From positions 10,788,501 through 10,852,500 of the forward strand of contig CM072873.1 in NCBI GenBank assembly GCA_036937835.1: a stretch of 64,000 nt of DNA, written 5' to 3'. A model generated the notes under the pieces. The model was given only the letters and a program-made list of their open reading frames with translations. It made no database searches and was not told the origin of the DNA. The position numbers were made by a program, and so were the translations under genes. The DNA is from Pampus argenteus. Lineage: Eukaryota; Chordata; Actinopteri; Scombriformes; Stromateidae. This document shows, piece by piece, positions 13,160 to 51,327 of the stretch (position 1 is its first letter; every line of letters begins with the position of its first letter).

Positions 13160-13807
13160 ACCTGCAGAAATATTATGATACTAGTATTGCTATAAGAAGC
13201 CTACTAGTAATATTAGTAGTTTGAGTAGCAATAGAAGTTGTAGTGGTAACAGCAGTATTAATAACAGTAGTAGCAGTAGTAATATACGGGTAGCGCTAGA
13301 AGAAGTAATCAGAAGAGGAATTAATCATGTAGCAGTGACAGTATTCTGTACATCAGCAGTACTATTAGACTAAATACCAAGAGTGATAGTACTGTAATAG
13401 TAGTAGTAGTAAAACCTAGCTCTTCTCTCATGTAGTAGTAGTAGTAGTATTAACTTAAATATGAGTAGTACTGTAAGATACATGCTACAAGAGACCTAAT
13501 AGTAGAAGTAGTAACACTATATATTATTATACATATAGTAGTAGTAGTAGTAGTAGAAGCTGTAGTTGTAACAGCAATCAGAAGTAATTATGTAGTAGTG
13601 AGAGTATTTTCTTTTAGAAAAGCAGTTTTAGTAATAGTAGTACTAATAGCCTAAATACCAGCACTATTACTATGAGAAGTACTGTAAGAGGAGTAATTGT
13701 ATAGAAGGCCTGGTTGTTGTGGTAGTACTGCACAGTACAATTCTAACAGCAGTAGTAGTACATTTGTATTTACAGCAACTCTCCTGGTAGTACTCTAGCA
13801 CAGCAGC

Positions 13808-13853
<46 letters not shown>

Positions 13854-13930
13854 TGCACTACAGGCAGCGGCTTCAATAGTTGTACCACTTGTAGCTGTGC
13901 CAGTAGTACTACTAGTAGTTACAGTCACTT
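13160..13930. repeat. TAG/AGT trinucleotide-rich domain
   Basis: About 770 bp in which AGT/TAG triplets recur in and out of phase. It includes a pure run at about 13808-13853 and shorter pure runs near 13400, 13436 and 13539-13555. The interspersed diverged triplets suggest an old, expanded and decayed trinucleotide array. Poly-Tyr and poly-Thr open frames here are artefacts. Confidence 0.85.
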
Positions 13931-14032
13931 TCACTCCCACTGTGTTTAATGTAAATACAAAAAAAAACACTATTAGTAAAGTATACAAATACTGAAGATA
14001 TGTAATTTTAAGCAGGAGTCTGGTCTGTCAGG

Positions 14033-14300
14033 ACTCCAGCCTTTCTTCTCTGTGAACTGGAGGGATTACTCAGCACCTCAACCTGTCAGTCGGTGTTTCC
14101 ACTTGTCTCTTTAACCAACGGTTTCCGCCTTCTCCCCTCCGAGGCCTTTTCTTTGTCTCCATCCATCACCACCCTAAAAAACGGAGGGAAATCAGAAAGG
14201 CTCTCAAAGGGCGCTAAAACCTCCACTGACATGGAGCTTTTCTCCAGAGGGCTGGTATCAGTGTGGAGAAGATGCTCTCTGTTTGAACTCTGTAGTAGTA
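14033..14300. promoter_or_regulatory. Possible enhancer-like block
   Basis: About 270 bp of non-repetitive sequence with balanced base composition between a trinucleotide array and AT-rich DNA. A 71-codon open frame covers it but has no recognisable protein signature. Texture-based call only. Confidence 0.2.
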
Positions 14301-14925
14301 GGATATAGAAATGTTTTAAGGAGACGGGGTTGTCTGTAGATATTAATTAATGTTGAAACTTTATTTGAAATTCAAAAAAAAAAGACTCACATACCAACAG
14401 TATTATTCATGTGTAAGTCAAACAAACAGTAAACATGTAGATGCAAATAATATGAGAAGTAACTGAATGCCACATTGATTTTAAAATATCTTTATTTAGA
14501 CATAATCAAGAAAAAAAACAAAAAACATTTTTAAAGTTCCTGCAGATAGCAAACACGTTCAGATCACAGAGTGAAGCCACATAAGAAACAGTCGATCGTT
14601 CAGCACATGAAGACACACACACACACCAACAACTCTGGATAGAAACCTTGCTTATTTATAAGCACTAACTTGTCATCACTGTGAGGTTTTCATGCATTAA
14701 GTGTAGGATCAGTGCCTTATTATTAGTAAAAATGAGGCAGCGTAGTGTACAATATTGGATGTTTTATATTGTAAATATACATTGCTGGATAATAGGTATA
14801 TACCTTAGCCTGGCTGAGCAGGTTTCAGCATCCTATTGTCTGAATTGTAGCTCAAGTTTGAATTTGGTCTATTGGCCTATTTCTGTGGGAACACAGACAT
14901 AACTGTTACCTGGTCACCAGATATA

Positions 14926-14956
<31 letters not shown>

Positions 14957-16860
14957 TACTGCTGGACCATTTGTACACACAGTTATAAAACAGGTTTTTT
15001 TTAACAAATGCTTGATAAGTCAGTGACATCTCTATTCCTGCTGAAGGTGAAATGTCAGTTTCAGAGACAGAAGACAGCAGAAGCATTAATCAACATGAGA
15101 GGCACGAAGAAGACGAGGCCAGGAAGGCTTCGGAGATACAGCCCTCATTTTCAACTCTATGGCAGTACAATAATAATATAACCCTGATACATGCTGTTCT
15201 CTCTGTGTCTGCAAGCGAGGAGTTCAACAGTTCAACTTTGTCTTGTGATGGGGGGCCTTTTCTGGAACGATCACTGAGCAGCGCTTACGGCAATAAACTT
15301 TAAAATGAATTTGCATTGATCACTACATCATCAATTATTTGAACCATCAAATGTATGCATACGCTAGCTAGCTAGTTGCTTAAAATCTAATTGGCAACTT
15401 ATTCCACACGTCTATCTATTACAGGGCAAATAAATAAATAAATACAGAAAAAAGAGCAAATTAAAAAATTAAAAAAATTGATTGATTGCAATACAGCTAT
15501 GCGGCTGACATGTGTAGTCTGGATGTTATAGTTTGATGATGTGTGATGTGTCAAAGGCAAACACGTTGAGCTAAACGTTTTTAGCGTTTTTAGCGTTTTT
15601 AAGTTTTTTTTTTTTTTTTAATGTTCAGTAGAAAGCAAACTGGACCAACAGAATTTAACGGATGATGAAAGCTCTGCTCCTGTCCAGACAGAGGCTTAAA
15701 TTTGTTAAATTAAAATCTCACAAAGATTAATAAATAAATAAATAAATTAAGGTGATGCAAAAACATCCAAACACCTGTCAGTGCTGAATAACTGTGGATA
15801 CAGTGTTGGGAAAAACAGACCCAGAAATATACTGACAAACAAATATTTTTCTTTTGTTTTTTTGTTTTTTGATTTTTGAGCAACTAAGGATCTTCATTCC
15901 AAAATGCTACATATCCTTTATTCCTGAAAGAAATGCTGAAAGAATACTCCTACACCACAACATCATATAATGAATCGTTTTAATGGCTGCAGCAGTCAGT
16001 TTATCTGTGAATAACTTCGTTATTTTGGATATCTTGTTTTTGGAATGAAACCCTGACCTTTCACTGCTATCTGGAAAATATCAAGAACTATACTTGTGTT
16101 ATGAAGATCAACTGTCCTTATCAGTTATAATTTTAGATACAGTAGACATTTATCGCTTATTATACATTGCACAAAAAAAAAAAAAAAAGACTATTGCCAG
16201 GGCTGATGGATGTTTTTCTTCGTTATGATGCTTACCACAGTCATTTTTTCACTACTGAATAATGTATAAATTATTTTATTGATTAAGCACTTAAAATGTA
16301 TTGTATACAATGTCAAAACTAATAGAAAATGTAAAATGTACTGTGACTGAGTTCCTCAAAATTCTACTTTCCTTTTCTAAGTGAAAGGATCTGAAAATTA
16401 TGGATTGTCTTAAAACACTTCCTAAATGTAGACTGATAACCTGCCTCCCTGGTTCATGATATACTTCCATTTAATTATGATAAAAGTTGGCTTATTTCCG
16501 TAACTTGACCATAATCATCATTGCAAAGTCTCAAGCAGAAAAGTGATTAGGAGAGAGGCACAAACTGGGAGGTTTCGTGTTTTTCAAAATATCGATAAAA
16601 GACGCATTTCATGTTATATTCACAATATTCAAAATAAAATAATCATTCTGATAAAATCAGAAAAAAAACAATTACAAGATCCTTCACTCGTAATCACAAA
16701 ACAAGAATATCATAATTATGTGATAAAATAATTACAAGATCCTAACCTTACAGGTTAAAAAAAAATATGACATCTTACACTAAAAATTATGAAAAAAGGA
16801 TCTTGAATACAAGTTGAGGGTGTTGTGGGACATCTAGCTGAAGCAAAATTGCAGAGATAT
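14301..16860. other. AT-rich non-coding DNA just downstream of prkd1
   Basis: Contains a CA tract (14931-14957), a TTAG-type imperfect repeat (15573-15600) and a T run near 15606. A decayed direct duplication carries 'aattacaagatcc' at about 16671-16683 and 16730-16742, in a region of 'ataattatgagata'-like repeats. No gene seen. Confidence 0.55.
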
Positions 16861-17159
16861 TTTATTGTAATTATGAAATATATAAGTCATAATTATGAGA
16901 TAACGTCTCCAATTTGAATGAAATGCTCTTCCGTATAAAAGAAGCAGGTATACAGTGTAAGTTCGGTTTGGATTTTGGTTTAATGGACTGTGAAGGAAAT
17001 TTAAGTGATCTGCTGTCTTTAAAATGCACCATGTTATATTTTTAAAGTTGTTCTGTTTTTTTGTAAAAGTTTGTAACTCATCTAATTCTGTGCTTTCATG
17101 TTGTTAGAGTCACTGTTTCTCCGTGTCAGAGGGAAATCTTTCACATGTGACCCCCACCC
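16861..17159 (-). other. Putative prkd1 3' UTR with AATAAA signal
   Basis: Non-coding DNA directly after the stop codon. The first canonical AATAAA on the minus strand that I noted lies at 16861-16866, about 295 nt past the stop. It overlaps an AT-rich repeat, so a more distal polyadenylation site is also possible. The end is an inference. Confidence 0.35.
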
Positions 17160-42096
<24,937 letters not shown>

Positions 42097-42600
42097 ATGA
42101 GCCTTTTCCCCTGTGGTTTCCAACCCCTGGAAACAATTAGCCAAGGGATCACGACGATGATAAATGGCCGCACGGGTGATCGAAAAGGGTAATGAAGTGC
42201 AGAGTCGACGGGTCCAGGTGAAGTGCAGCAGCAGCCGGAGGGATTCAAACGACAGAGAGGTGCAGGATGCTCGGACGCACGGAACCACAAACTCCCCACA
42301 AACCCAAAGCGTCAGAGAAGCGCAAAAAGCACGAGTTTCCGACAGAAATGGCGACTGATGAACTATAATAAAACTAAGAAAGAGCAGACGCACAGAGGAG
42401 GGTTGATGCAGAGGGAATTAGAAGAGCCATAATGACTACATGACTGGACCAGAGACCAGCGTGGAAACCGGTGATGCGGGTGACAGAGCCGTGGACGTCA
42501 ATAGTGGCTGGAGAGGAGGAGGAGGGAGGAGAGGAGAGAGGGAAACCTCCAGGACTGATGGATGGAGTGGTGCTCATCACAGTTTCAACGTGGATTAGGC
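42097..42600 (-). promoter_or_regulatory. prkd1 5' UTR / promoter area
   Basis: Sequence immediately upstream of the start codon. It is noticeably richer in CpG than the flanks (for example around 42050-42100, 42170-42300 and 42460-42500), as expected of a vertebrate housekeeping-type promoter. No convincing TATA box at a sensible distance. The prkd1 frame is open here up to an ATG at 42393. The transcription start cannot be fixed from sequence alone. Confidence 0.4.
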
Positions 42601-42620
42601 TAATTTATGTATTCTTTGAT

Positions 42621-42652
42621 TTTACTATATATATATATATATATATATATAC
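42621..42652. repeat. (TA)n microsatellite upstream of prkd1
   Basis: About 30 bp of TA about 530 bp upstream of the start codon. It is too far up and too regular to call a TATA box. Confidence 0.9.
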
Positions 42653-44265
42653 TCCTCCTCAAAATCAGCACATCTGGGAATTTTTAGATGTCATGAGTCA
42701 CCAACCCTCCTGGTGACAATAATAAAAAAGTCTTTATAATTATTTGGGTTTTTCTCATTCTATTTATTGAGTTCGCTGTCCAGATCTACTGTCTGCAAGT
42801 TATATTGCAACAAAGACGTTCTTTCAAAGAAATCCATCTTTTAAACTCAATGAACTAAACTCAAATCAGTACCAAACTAATAAACCACCAAAATCCCAAA
42901 AACAAACGCTGATGACATGAACTCAGTGTCCTCAACATTCATTTCATTTTACTTGTAAAAAAAAATTAATAAAAATATATAAGAATAAATACATACCGTA
43001 AATAAAAGCAATACAGTTTCTATACTTGTCTGAGATGTAGAAGAAACCTGAATAAAAAGAAAAATATAAATATGAAGCATGTGATATCTTTGAAGAGATA
43101 AAACATTAGATGTGTGTGGAGTATGTAACATTTCTCAAATTAACACGAGACAAACACAAATGTCATATTTCCATCACGTCCTCCACGTGGTTTTCTGCTG
43201 CTCTTTTTGTGTCCTCTTCTTCTTCAATGGTTTAATGGCACCAAATACAGAATTAGCACCAAGAGCTGTTTATCTAATATTATTCACACAACGTAGAGTA
43301 GAGTTTCTTTTGCAGATGGTATGCTAAATTTAAATGGCAACTTAGCTACTGTCACAGTGTCATAGCTCACTGGGACGCTAAAACAGAAAAAAGCTCAAAG
43401 TTTATATTATTACTAACACCTGTGCTCATAGGAAGTAGTAGAGGCGCTGGGGAAGCAGCACCCCTACTTCCAGGTGGCTGGGGCAGCCTCTAGGCCCATT
43501 TGTGTTGGTGCAAGATTTAATTTTCTTACTCTTCTTTCATAGTTGTAGTATTCAGTAACAGCTGAATATTACACTCTGTTACATTTTTATTTCACATGTA
43601 GCAGATTTCCATGCAGCGGTTTCTGTTAGCTTCTCATCCTAAGATAAAGGGAAATACATTAACTATAAATGAAGCTACATGTTTGCTTTTATACTAATGT
43701 AGAAAAGGAAGAGATGCACCTCACATCTGATGACCCTACTCTCTTCCTATTGGCTTATAGGCCTGCTGTCCCCAGACATAAGGTCTGGAATCGGGTGATC
43801 TTTGTTGATTTCCCACATTAACATCTCAGCAGGCTGCTTGCTCTAAAGGGTCTCAGTGCAGTTGTTTTGGTCTGAGTATGATAGCTGTGTTCACATCTGC
43901 ATAAACCAATTGCACCATGTAATAAGACGAACCAGATTCTGATTCAACTATACAGGGTTTTGTATCAATCTAAATATCCTATATCTATATGTAAAGATAT
44001 ATTATATACAGTCAGATGCCCATTTCTGAATGTATTACACACACCTGTTGAAACTGAGAGCAGATTCCTCTGAGTGCTGCTGCTCTGTCGGCTCAACACA
44101 GACAGAGAGTGAAGTGTGTTGGTTGCTAGGTAACACACACACACACATACACACACACACACATACGCACAAAGACACTACTCTGATGGCCCTCCTACGT
44201 GTTAACCTTGCCTCCATTTACTTCCATTTTTTTTACCAAGGATGATACCAGAATTGTGGCATATG

Positions 44266-44318
<53 letters not shown>

Positions 44319-46754
44319 TGGGTGTGGGTGTCCAGAATGGAACGGACAGCTGATAATATCATAATTCAGTTTTACCTTTATTATTAGTAATATCTCAAAG
44401 GAAACAACTGGTAATAATGACCTGACCTATATTTGTCTACAACAAACCAACAATGATCCACTAACAACGTTTGTGTGTGTGTGTGCCTGAGCTCCCTTGC
44501 TGTTCAAAAACTATTAACAAACACATCAGTGAGTCACACCGCAGCCCTGATGACATGTTCCTTCATCACCATGAAGTGTAGTTTATTTTGATTTAATCCC
44601 ACACATATCGTCCTGGTGCCAGAAATATTCACTAGAGCACCAAATGTGGATTCATCCGCCGCTGAAAAGAGTCCCCAACAAATTTCCTCTTGCTCGTTTG
44701 TTTGATGTGGTCATGCGTTTTTTTGTTTGTTTGTTTTTTTAATTACCAAAAATAAAAATAAATAATCAAAATATATATTTCTGAGCTGTTTGAGCAGGAA
44801 CAAATAGGCTGGGAGCTATGAGCTGCAGGGAAATGAACAAAAAAAAAACCCCCAAAAAAAACAAAACAAAAAAGAACATTAGAGACCCAAAATATCTACT
44901 GAAGTATCTTGAACATTCAAACACATATTTTTATAATGAAGATAAGATTCAGTGACATTGACTAGATATAATCTATGCGTAATTATTGTTAATTTAAAAG
45001 TTGGAACATACTACAAGATCTCATTCTCAGTGTTTTTTTCAACAAAACATCAGACTTTAACACAAAAGATTACCATTCACTTCCTGTTCCCAGCTGATTC
45101 AACATTGTTTTACAACCTTGGTTGAATAAAGTAATAACTTATTGTTTATTGGGTAAAAACTTTCACTTTACACACCTTCCTCTCCCACCAGGTCTGCCCA
45201 CATTCACCACTCCTACACTGCTGCCTTTATACATCCATACATATAGTGATAAAAACATCGACAAAGGAAAAGTCTGAAACAACAAGATTTATCCATTCCA
45301 CTCACAAGTGTACCTGTCTCTCTGGTAAACCAAATGAATGACAGATAAGTGTTTTCCTCCAGAATCAGATTATATTTTCAGCCCGCCTGAGAGGACATGA
45401 TGTCCAGCAGTAATCCCATCACAAGATACTAACAGTGTGTGTGAGATCCAATAATCTTGGTACATCATCACATATAAAGCTCTAAATTCTGCAGCTACCA
45501 GACAGATCTGTCGTCTTGTTTTCCTGTCAGTGATTCACTCTGCCAGGGTTCAGCTCCCTGTGGATCCACCCAGGCTGAAAATGTGCAGTGTAGTAATCGT
45601 CCTTATTTATAGAAGCGTGTGTTAAAACGGTATGATGGTGACTCAGAGCAGATGAAGCTTTGGCAGGAAACTTCACAACGTGAGAACTTTATTTGTAAGC
45701 AGTGAAGACAGAGAGAGAGAGAGAGAGAGAGAGACCTCTCCAAGAAGGACATTTTCCTGGCATGCAACCTGTCTGTGGTCGTCCAAAGTAAGGCAGAAGT
45801 GATGCATAAAGTGTCTGACATTGGAGACGCTGGAGACTGCTGTTTGCTGCTGTCCTGTTTTCTTACCAACGATAATTTCCTTCAACAGTAACCACGAGTG
45901 CATCCATATTCTCATTTTTATCATTCCAGTGATAGTCGGACAGAGGAGTTATCTCTGAGGAGGCACAACGTCGAGTATTTGTCATATCTGAGTTATTATA
46001 ATTACAAGTTCAACATCTAGGGGCGGGGATGCATTTCGTTGCCTTACAATTATAAGGCTGTATCTGAAGAGTTAAAGTTATCCTTTGAAAACAATATAAA
46101 ATGTTTGTCAATCTTAGGTTTTGAAACCTCCAAATTGCATATTTTATCTAAATCATTATGAATGACTATGATACAAACATCAACTGAGTTAAAGTCACCA
46201 AACGCATTCCTTCCTCCTCCACAGCTCTGGACTTCACTATTTTACATGGTAAACAATAATGTAGAAATACAGTTGGCTTGTGTAGATGACACTAAAGCAT
46301 GTTTTTATCTATATTTTGTATTCTTACTGTATACTACCCTTATAACATATACAGTACATTAAGCACTGATTATATCTCTGTACACAGTGATGACAAACAT
46401 TTAGAGCTCAGACACTAACACGTTCAAAAAACAAAAAAACCAAAAAAAAAAACCAACAACACAGAACTACTCTCTGGAGACTGAAAACATGATCACAGTT
46501 ATTACTCTTTGGAGCCGTTTCTAAACAAACTAATGTGACTAAACTCTTCATGATGAAGGAACACGTCATCCAGTGCAGCAGTGTGACTCACTGAGTCTGT
46601 GTTTTTTAATAGTTATAACACAATAGTAACAACAGACACCAGACACAGAGGAATAACATATATCAGACAATAATATATAGTTTATATCTGTGAAATAACT
46701 GTTTCCTGATCAAGACAATGTACAGTTACACACAATTCAGAAGACTGTTAGGTG

Positions 46755-46789
<35 letters not shown>

Positions 46790-47700
46790 CTTGCAGCTCC
46801 TGGAGCAGTAAATATAACTGAAGAGATTACAGGACAGACAATGAACCTGTTTCCATGGAAATCCATGGTGTGTGTGTGTCTGTGTGTGTATGTGTGTGTG
46901 AGACAGGGAGAGTCATGCTGTATTAGTGCAGATGATTATTATCCTGTCAAGGTCGCACTTTATTCAAACCTCTCTCTGTAACTCTCCACCGCCAACAACA
47001 ACAACAACATGAATAAATCAAGTATAAATTCAGGTTTTAAAATCATTTAAAGAAGGGTTGATGATTGCTGTGGCATGAAACTCCTCAGTTGTGTGACCAA
47101 CACAGTTATTGTGAAAATCTATCATATGTCAGATTTATATAAATTGGAAAAAAAAGTTAAAGAATATCAAAGAAATCAGAGAAAAAGTAATGATATAAGG
47201 TTATATGATATATGACTTTTCATATAGTTCACATAGTGTGTAATGTCTAAAGTTTCAACTCCCTCCGTCCACCTGCGGATTCAGAAACTCTGAAACACAT
47301 GAAACGTTGATGGTGCTGCTCCAGTTTGAAAACATATTGAGCCAGAGACACGACTACACTGAGGAGACGCTGGAAGACATGTGACAGTTACAAACATAAC
47401 CTTTGAGGCCTTTGAGACTGTCTACAGCAAGTGTGACAAACGTGGATGAGATTAATAGATCATTTCTCCTGCACGATACCGGGATCAGGCCACATAACGT
47501 CCTCAACATGTGGACATGTGTTCAAAACTTTGAGAAACAGCAGTAGTAACTTTTAACTTTCTATTGACTTTTTTTGACATCAGGAAGTTAAGATACAGAA
47601 CAGGAAATGGAATAAAAGAAAAAAACTGATGATATATAACTGTATCTATACATTATGAGATCATGTGATAAAAACGATAAAAAAAAGAGTCCAGAAATCA
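42653..47700. other. Non-coding DNA upstream of prkd1, block 1
   Basis: No gene seen. Contains TG/CA tracts (44141-44164, 44269-44315, 46757-46790), a GA run (45711-45733) and an X-box-like motif (44122-44134). The rest is AT-rich with no element that I recognise. Open frames are repeat translations or chance frames. Confidence 0.6.
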
Positions 47701-47848
47701 GAAAGAATTGAGATGATTTATTGGTTCTTTTTAAGGAATTTGTTGACAGTAAGAAAAACATCACCACACTAAACGTCTTGACGTCTCCTCCAACATGTCG
47801 TCTGTCTGCCTCGAATGATCTGGATCTGAAACACCTCAAACACACTCA

Positions 47849-47919
<71 letters not shown>

Positions 47920-47920
47920 C
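47849..47920. repeat. (CA)n microsatellite
   Basis: About 70 bp of CA with one 'ctcacac' interruption; smaller CA/TG runs follow to about 48020. Confidence 0.95.
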
Positions 47921-48029
47921 TCAGTCACTCTTAGTTATTCACAAACCATTGTGGCAAAACGAACACACACAGTTGTGTGCGTGTGTGTGTTCATTCACAC
48001 TCATACACACACACACACACTGACAGATT

Positions 48030-48300
48030 TGACACCCACCACCCGTCGTTACATTTTTACAGCCCCCTCCTCGCTCCACGGGTGTTATTCCCATCACCGT
48101 GGGGTGTGTGAGATGCGGCAGAGTGCTAAAAAGCTGCTGTCTCTTCGCAGTAAACTTGGTGTCATTGTTGTATGTTGTTGTGCAAATGTTTTGAGGGGAA
48201 GTTTGCTGACGCCAGCGCATGGCGAGGTACAACAGTAGTCAGAGGGCAGCGGTGGGGGGGGCTGGATCCCACTGCAGGAAGCCCAAACGTGTCAGTCTGC
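48030..48300. promoter_or_regulatory. Enhancer- or promoter-like block
   Basis: Balanced to GC-rich, low-repeat segment (acccaccacccgtcgttaca, gctccacgggtgttattccc, gacgccagcgcatggcgagg) in an otherwise AT-rich region. It stands out as a small CpG-containing island about 6 kb upstream of prkd1. Could be a distal promoter or an enhancer. Confidence 0.3.
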
Positions 48301-48878
48301 AGGTCACAGGTCACGCCTCCCGCATCTTACAGTTTATATTAATTACTTTCACATTTTCAGAAATTGTACCTCACTTTCACAAAACATTATAAAACACAAA
48401 CACATGGCGTTATTGAGATGCCACGTGTGGTTTATCGCCTACAGAAAAAAATGTTTCCTTCTCATCAGATCGAGACAAACTGCTTCACACATAAAACTCA
48501 CAATCTGAAAAGAATCAGAATTGAAACTGACACCAAACCTGAAGAACAAATGAGTTGTGAAGTGAGACGTGAGTTATTTCAGGCATCCAGGATTCTTCAA
48601 GAAAAAGTAAAGCGAAGCTGGAGTTATTAAGGTTCTCTACAGACATTGAGCTCTGTTGTTAAAAGTTGTAGGATAGAAAATAGAAAGATACTTAGTTTTA
48701 TAAAGTGTCTCCAGAAAGAAATGATGGCGTTAGAAAGAAGTGAGGCTACCAGACACTCTGTAGCCCCTCTTCTCTGCTGGAGGCTAGCAGCTCCAGGCTA
48801 GGACAAAGAACAGTTAAAGCTAGACTGAATGATCCACAGGAATGAAGTGATTCTACAAGACTTTAAACTCTACTAGAG

Positions 48879-49025
48879 GAATGAACACCATTGCTCCAAA
48901 AGATGTTCCCTCATTTGGTGTTGTGATGATGGTGGTGGAGAGCGCTGTCTAGCACACCGGCCGAAAAAATCTGGTTGAGATCTGGTGAATGCAAAGGCCA
49001 TAACATACATTTTCATACTCAAAAA
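48879..49025 (+). repeat. Fragment of a fish interspersed repeat (…TTGGTGTTTTGATGATGG…GGTTGAGATCTGGTGA…)
   Basis: Reads aacaccattgctccaaaaga, tgttccctcatttggtgttg, tgatgatggtggtggagagc, gctgtctagcacaccgg and ttgagatctggtgaatgcaa. I recognise these blocks from a widespread fish repeat, probably a DNA-transposon derivative. Class uncertain. Confidence 0.5.
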
Positions 49026-49447
49026 TGTTTCTCCACTCATTCATGTATGTATATATATATATATGTGTGTAGATTTCACCCAAACACAGTGGTTTCAAAT
49101 GCTAAAACAAAATGTTGCAGTGTTAAGTAGTTTTTCAAAGTGCTGACAATAACTGCCATCACTTAAATCCCTTTATTTGTAATCAATATTGTCCAAATTT
49201 GTGTTTGATTGATTGAAGCAGTCCTCACAACAACACCTCTAAAATTTTTGATAATTGAGTTTCTCACACCTGTCTGATCTGTCAAGTCACAACGTCTCTG
49301 ATATGAAACTGGCTAATGAAATATTTATATAACTGACAGCGAAGACGGGAAAAAACCGACAAAAATAGAGCTGAATTGTAAAAAAGCATTGACTAATGCA
49401 CAAACAGTGCTGATTGGTAACTTGTTACTCATGAACACGATCCTGGG

Positions 49448-49448
<1 letters not shown>

Positions 49449-49483
<35 letters not shown>

Positions 49484-49578
49484 GGATTCATTTTTGTACA
49501 CGTGTAAATTCACAATATGTGCTGTTTACCCAAAACAGCACTTATGGGTTTGTATGTGTGTGAGGTTTAGTGTGTGCA

Positions 49579-49605
<27 letters not shown>
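49449..49605. repeat. Two TG microsatellites
   Basis: TG runs at about 49449-49482 and 49577-49605, separated by about 95 bp of ordinary sequence. Confidence 0.9.
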
Positions 49606-49609
<4 letters not shown>

Positions 49610-49833
49610 CCGTGTTAAGCTTGTTTGTCTGTAAATGAACCTGAGAGCCTCCTAATAAACATATTTGTTTCCAGTTTGTCTGATGTGACGGCGCCCTCCT
49701 TGGTTCACTGCTGAAACTGCATCTGCAGACACTGAACAAACACACAAACTTACATATATAATAATATACACTTGTGTCATAAACATAATATATTCCCTAG
49801 TTCATGATTCCATGCTAATATTTACCGTGCTGT

Positions 49834-49996
49834 TTTATAAACCCATCAGCCGAAGGGAAGCTGACTAGTGAACCACTTTATAAACCCATCAACAGGCAGG
49901 ATGCCAAATAGTGAGATGCTTAAATAAAGCCATCAACAGGCAGGATGCCAAATAGTGAGCTGCTTTATGAACTCATCAGAGGTCAGGAGGCATAAC
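49834..49996 (+). repeat. 43-bp minisatellite, four copies
   Basis: Units start at 49834, 49877, 49920 and 49964 with tttataaacccatca. Lengths are 43, 43 and 44 nt plus a truncated last unit. Copies 2 and 3 share catcaacaggcaggatgcca and aatagtgag; copies 1 and 4 are more diverged. Confidence 0.9.
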
Positions 49997-51089
49997 CCAA
50001 AGATTTATTCCTTTTCTGCGTCAGTACACACGGGTCCGCCGATAAATAACTGTTCTATATTTAGAGTTTAACAGGATATTCAGGCTGACGATGGTAACAT
50101 CAATGTGACAAACAGCAGGTTACGTAATGACACTCTGCCACAGACACACACACGCCAGAGAGCCTCTGGTAAGGCTGCTAGCTCAGCTACAACACAGGTA
50201 CCGCACAGAAACTTTAACAAAGAGCCATGAATGTGTTTCTAGTGACTGTCAAAGCTTCAGCGCGCTCTTTGTGTTTCCAGTGCGGACACGCGCACAGTTC
50301 TTTGTTTGAATATTTCTCTACTGGCTGATTCAACTTACCAACACAGGCAGTTTGAGGCTGGGATTTTTTTTTTTTGTATGCACATTTGTCCTCACTTGTT
50401 ATTTTTAAAGTATATTAATGAGTGGGTAACAAAAGGCCTCCTCAAGAGAAACAGCATTTTTCTCACGACATATGTTCCACCGCAACACTTTGGAATAAAT
50501 TACCAAACAGTCTTTATTTAATCATCTCTGAGACTGTCGCCTCTCTGTGCTGTCGGTCGCAACATCACATCCCCAAACCTACACTGTAAAAGGTGACGAG
50601 CCGCACATGATCTAACTTCACCTGCTGATTATGAGTTATTCTGAAATAACACGCACATCTGAGAAAATGCATTTATATAGTGCTTTTCTAGTCTACAGAT
50701 TCCTTAAAGTGCTTTTTCAACACACCAGCATTCACCCTTTCACACACACACATTCATACAATGATGGCAGAGTATGTCGGTACCAACCTGTTTCTATCCT
50801 GTTTCTATCCTATCCTCAAATGTGTGATATGGAGCCAACCACTTCCTCTAAAATTACAAAATAATAATAATTTAGATTTCTTCTTAACATAGTCTAGTCA
50901 GATAAGAGTGTAAAACTATCTGTTAAAAGGCACCAGAATACAGAATACAACACCATCTACTCTGTTAAAACTTTTGCTAAAATGCTCTAAAATGAGCACA
51001 TTTCCTGTATACTACCAAATAAGAGTCCAGATTAATTTATTATTATTTTAACAACGTCTCAGACCTTAATCGCCTCGTTAGGCCTGAAT

Positions 51090-51192
51090 GTCCAACATGG
51101 ACTACCTGAAGAGATGAAGTCGAAGGTTGTGGAGCGGCCATCACTGTCATCTGATTTAAACATAATTGGAAATCTGTGGGTAGATATATAGT
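51090..51192 (+). mobile_element. Tc1/mariner transposase relic, catalytic-Glu region
   Basis: From 51114 the frame reads KVVERPSLSSDLNIIGNLW, then V-D-I-stop. It matches the Tc1 block 'EWPSQSPDLNPIENLW', but the catalytic Glu of I-E-N-L-W is now Gly. Only about 26 codons remain. Dead. A second Tc1 relic lies at 4765-5060. Confidence 0.75.
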
Positions 51193-51327
51193 GTAGAGTG
51201 CATTTAATGTCCAGTTTCATAACATTTCAAATAATTAACAGTTACACAGCAGCTACTTTTAGGGATGTGTATGTTTAACACATGAAACTACACACTACAT
51301 ACTACACAAGGTGCAATATACCACATT

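Noticed and set aside
12598..13161. Several Cys/Val/Phe-rich open frames on the minus strand
   Set aside because: They are translations of CA/TG microsatellites. Composition is entirely explained by the repeats.
13670..13988. Poly-Thr and poly-Tyr open frames
   Set aside because: Frame translations of the TAG/AGT trinucleotide domain.
42621..42652. TA run upstream of prkd1 as a TATA box
   Set aside because: It is a dinucleotide microsatellite more than 500 bp above the start codon and the promoter area is CpG-containing.
48364..48630. 88-codon open frame with protein-like composition
   Set aside because: No recognisable domain, no splice signals and no neighbouring exons; probably chance. 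Not strong enough to list as a gene.
49834..49996. Tandem 43-bp units as a CRISPR-like array
   Set aside because: Units are contiguous without spacers and lie in a vertebrate genome; it is a minisatellite.
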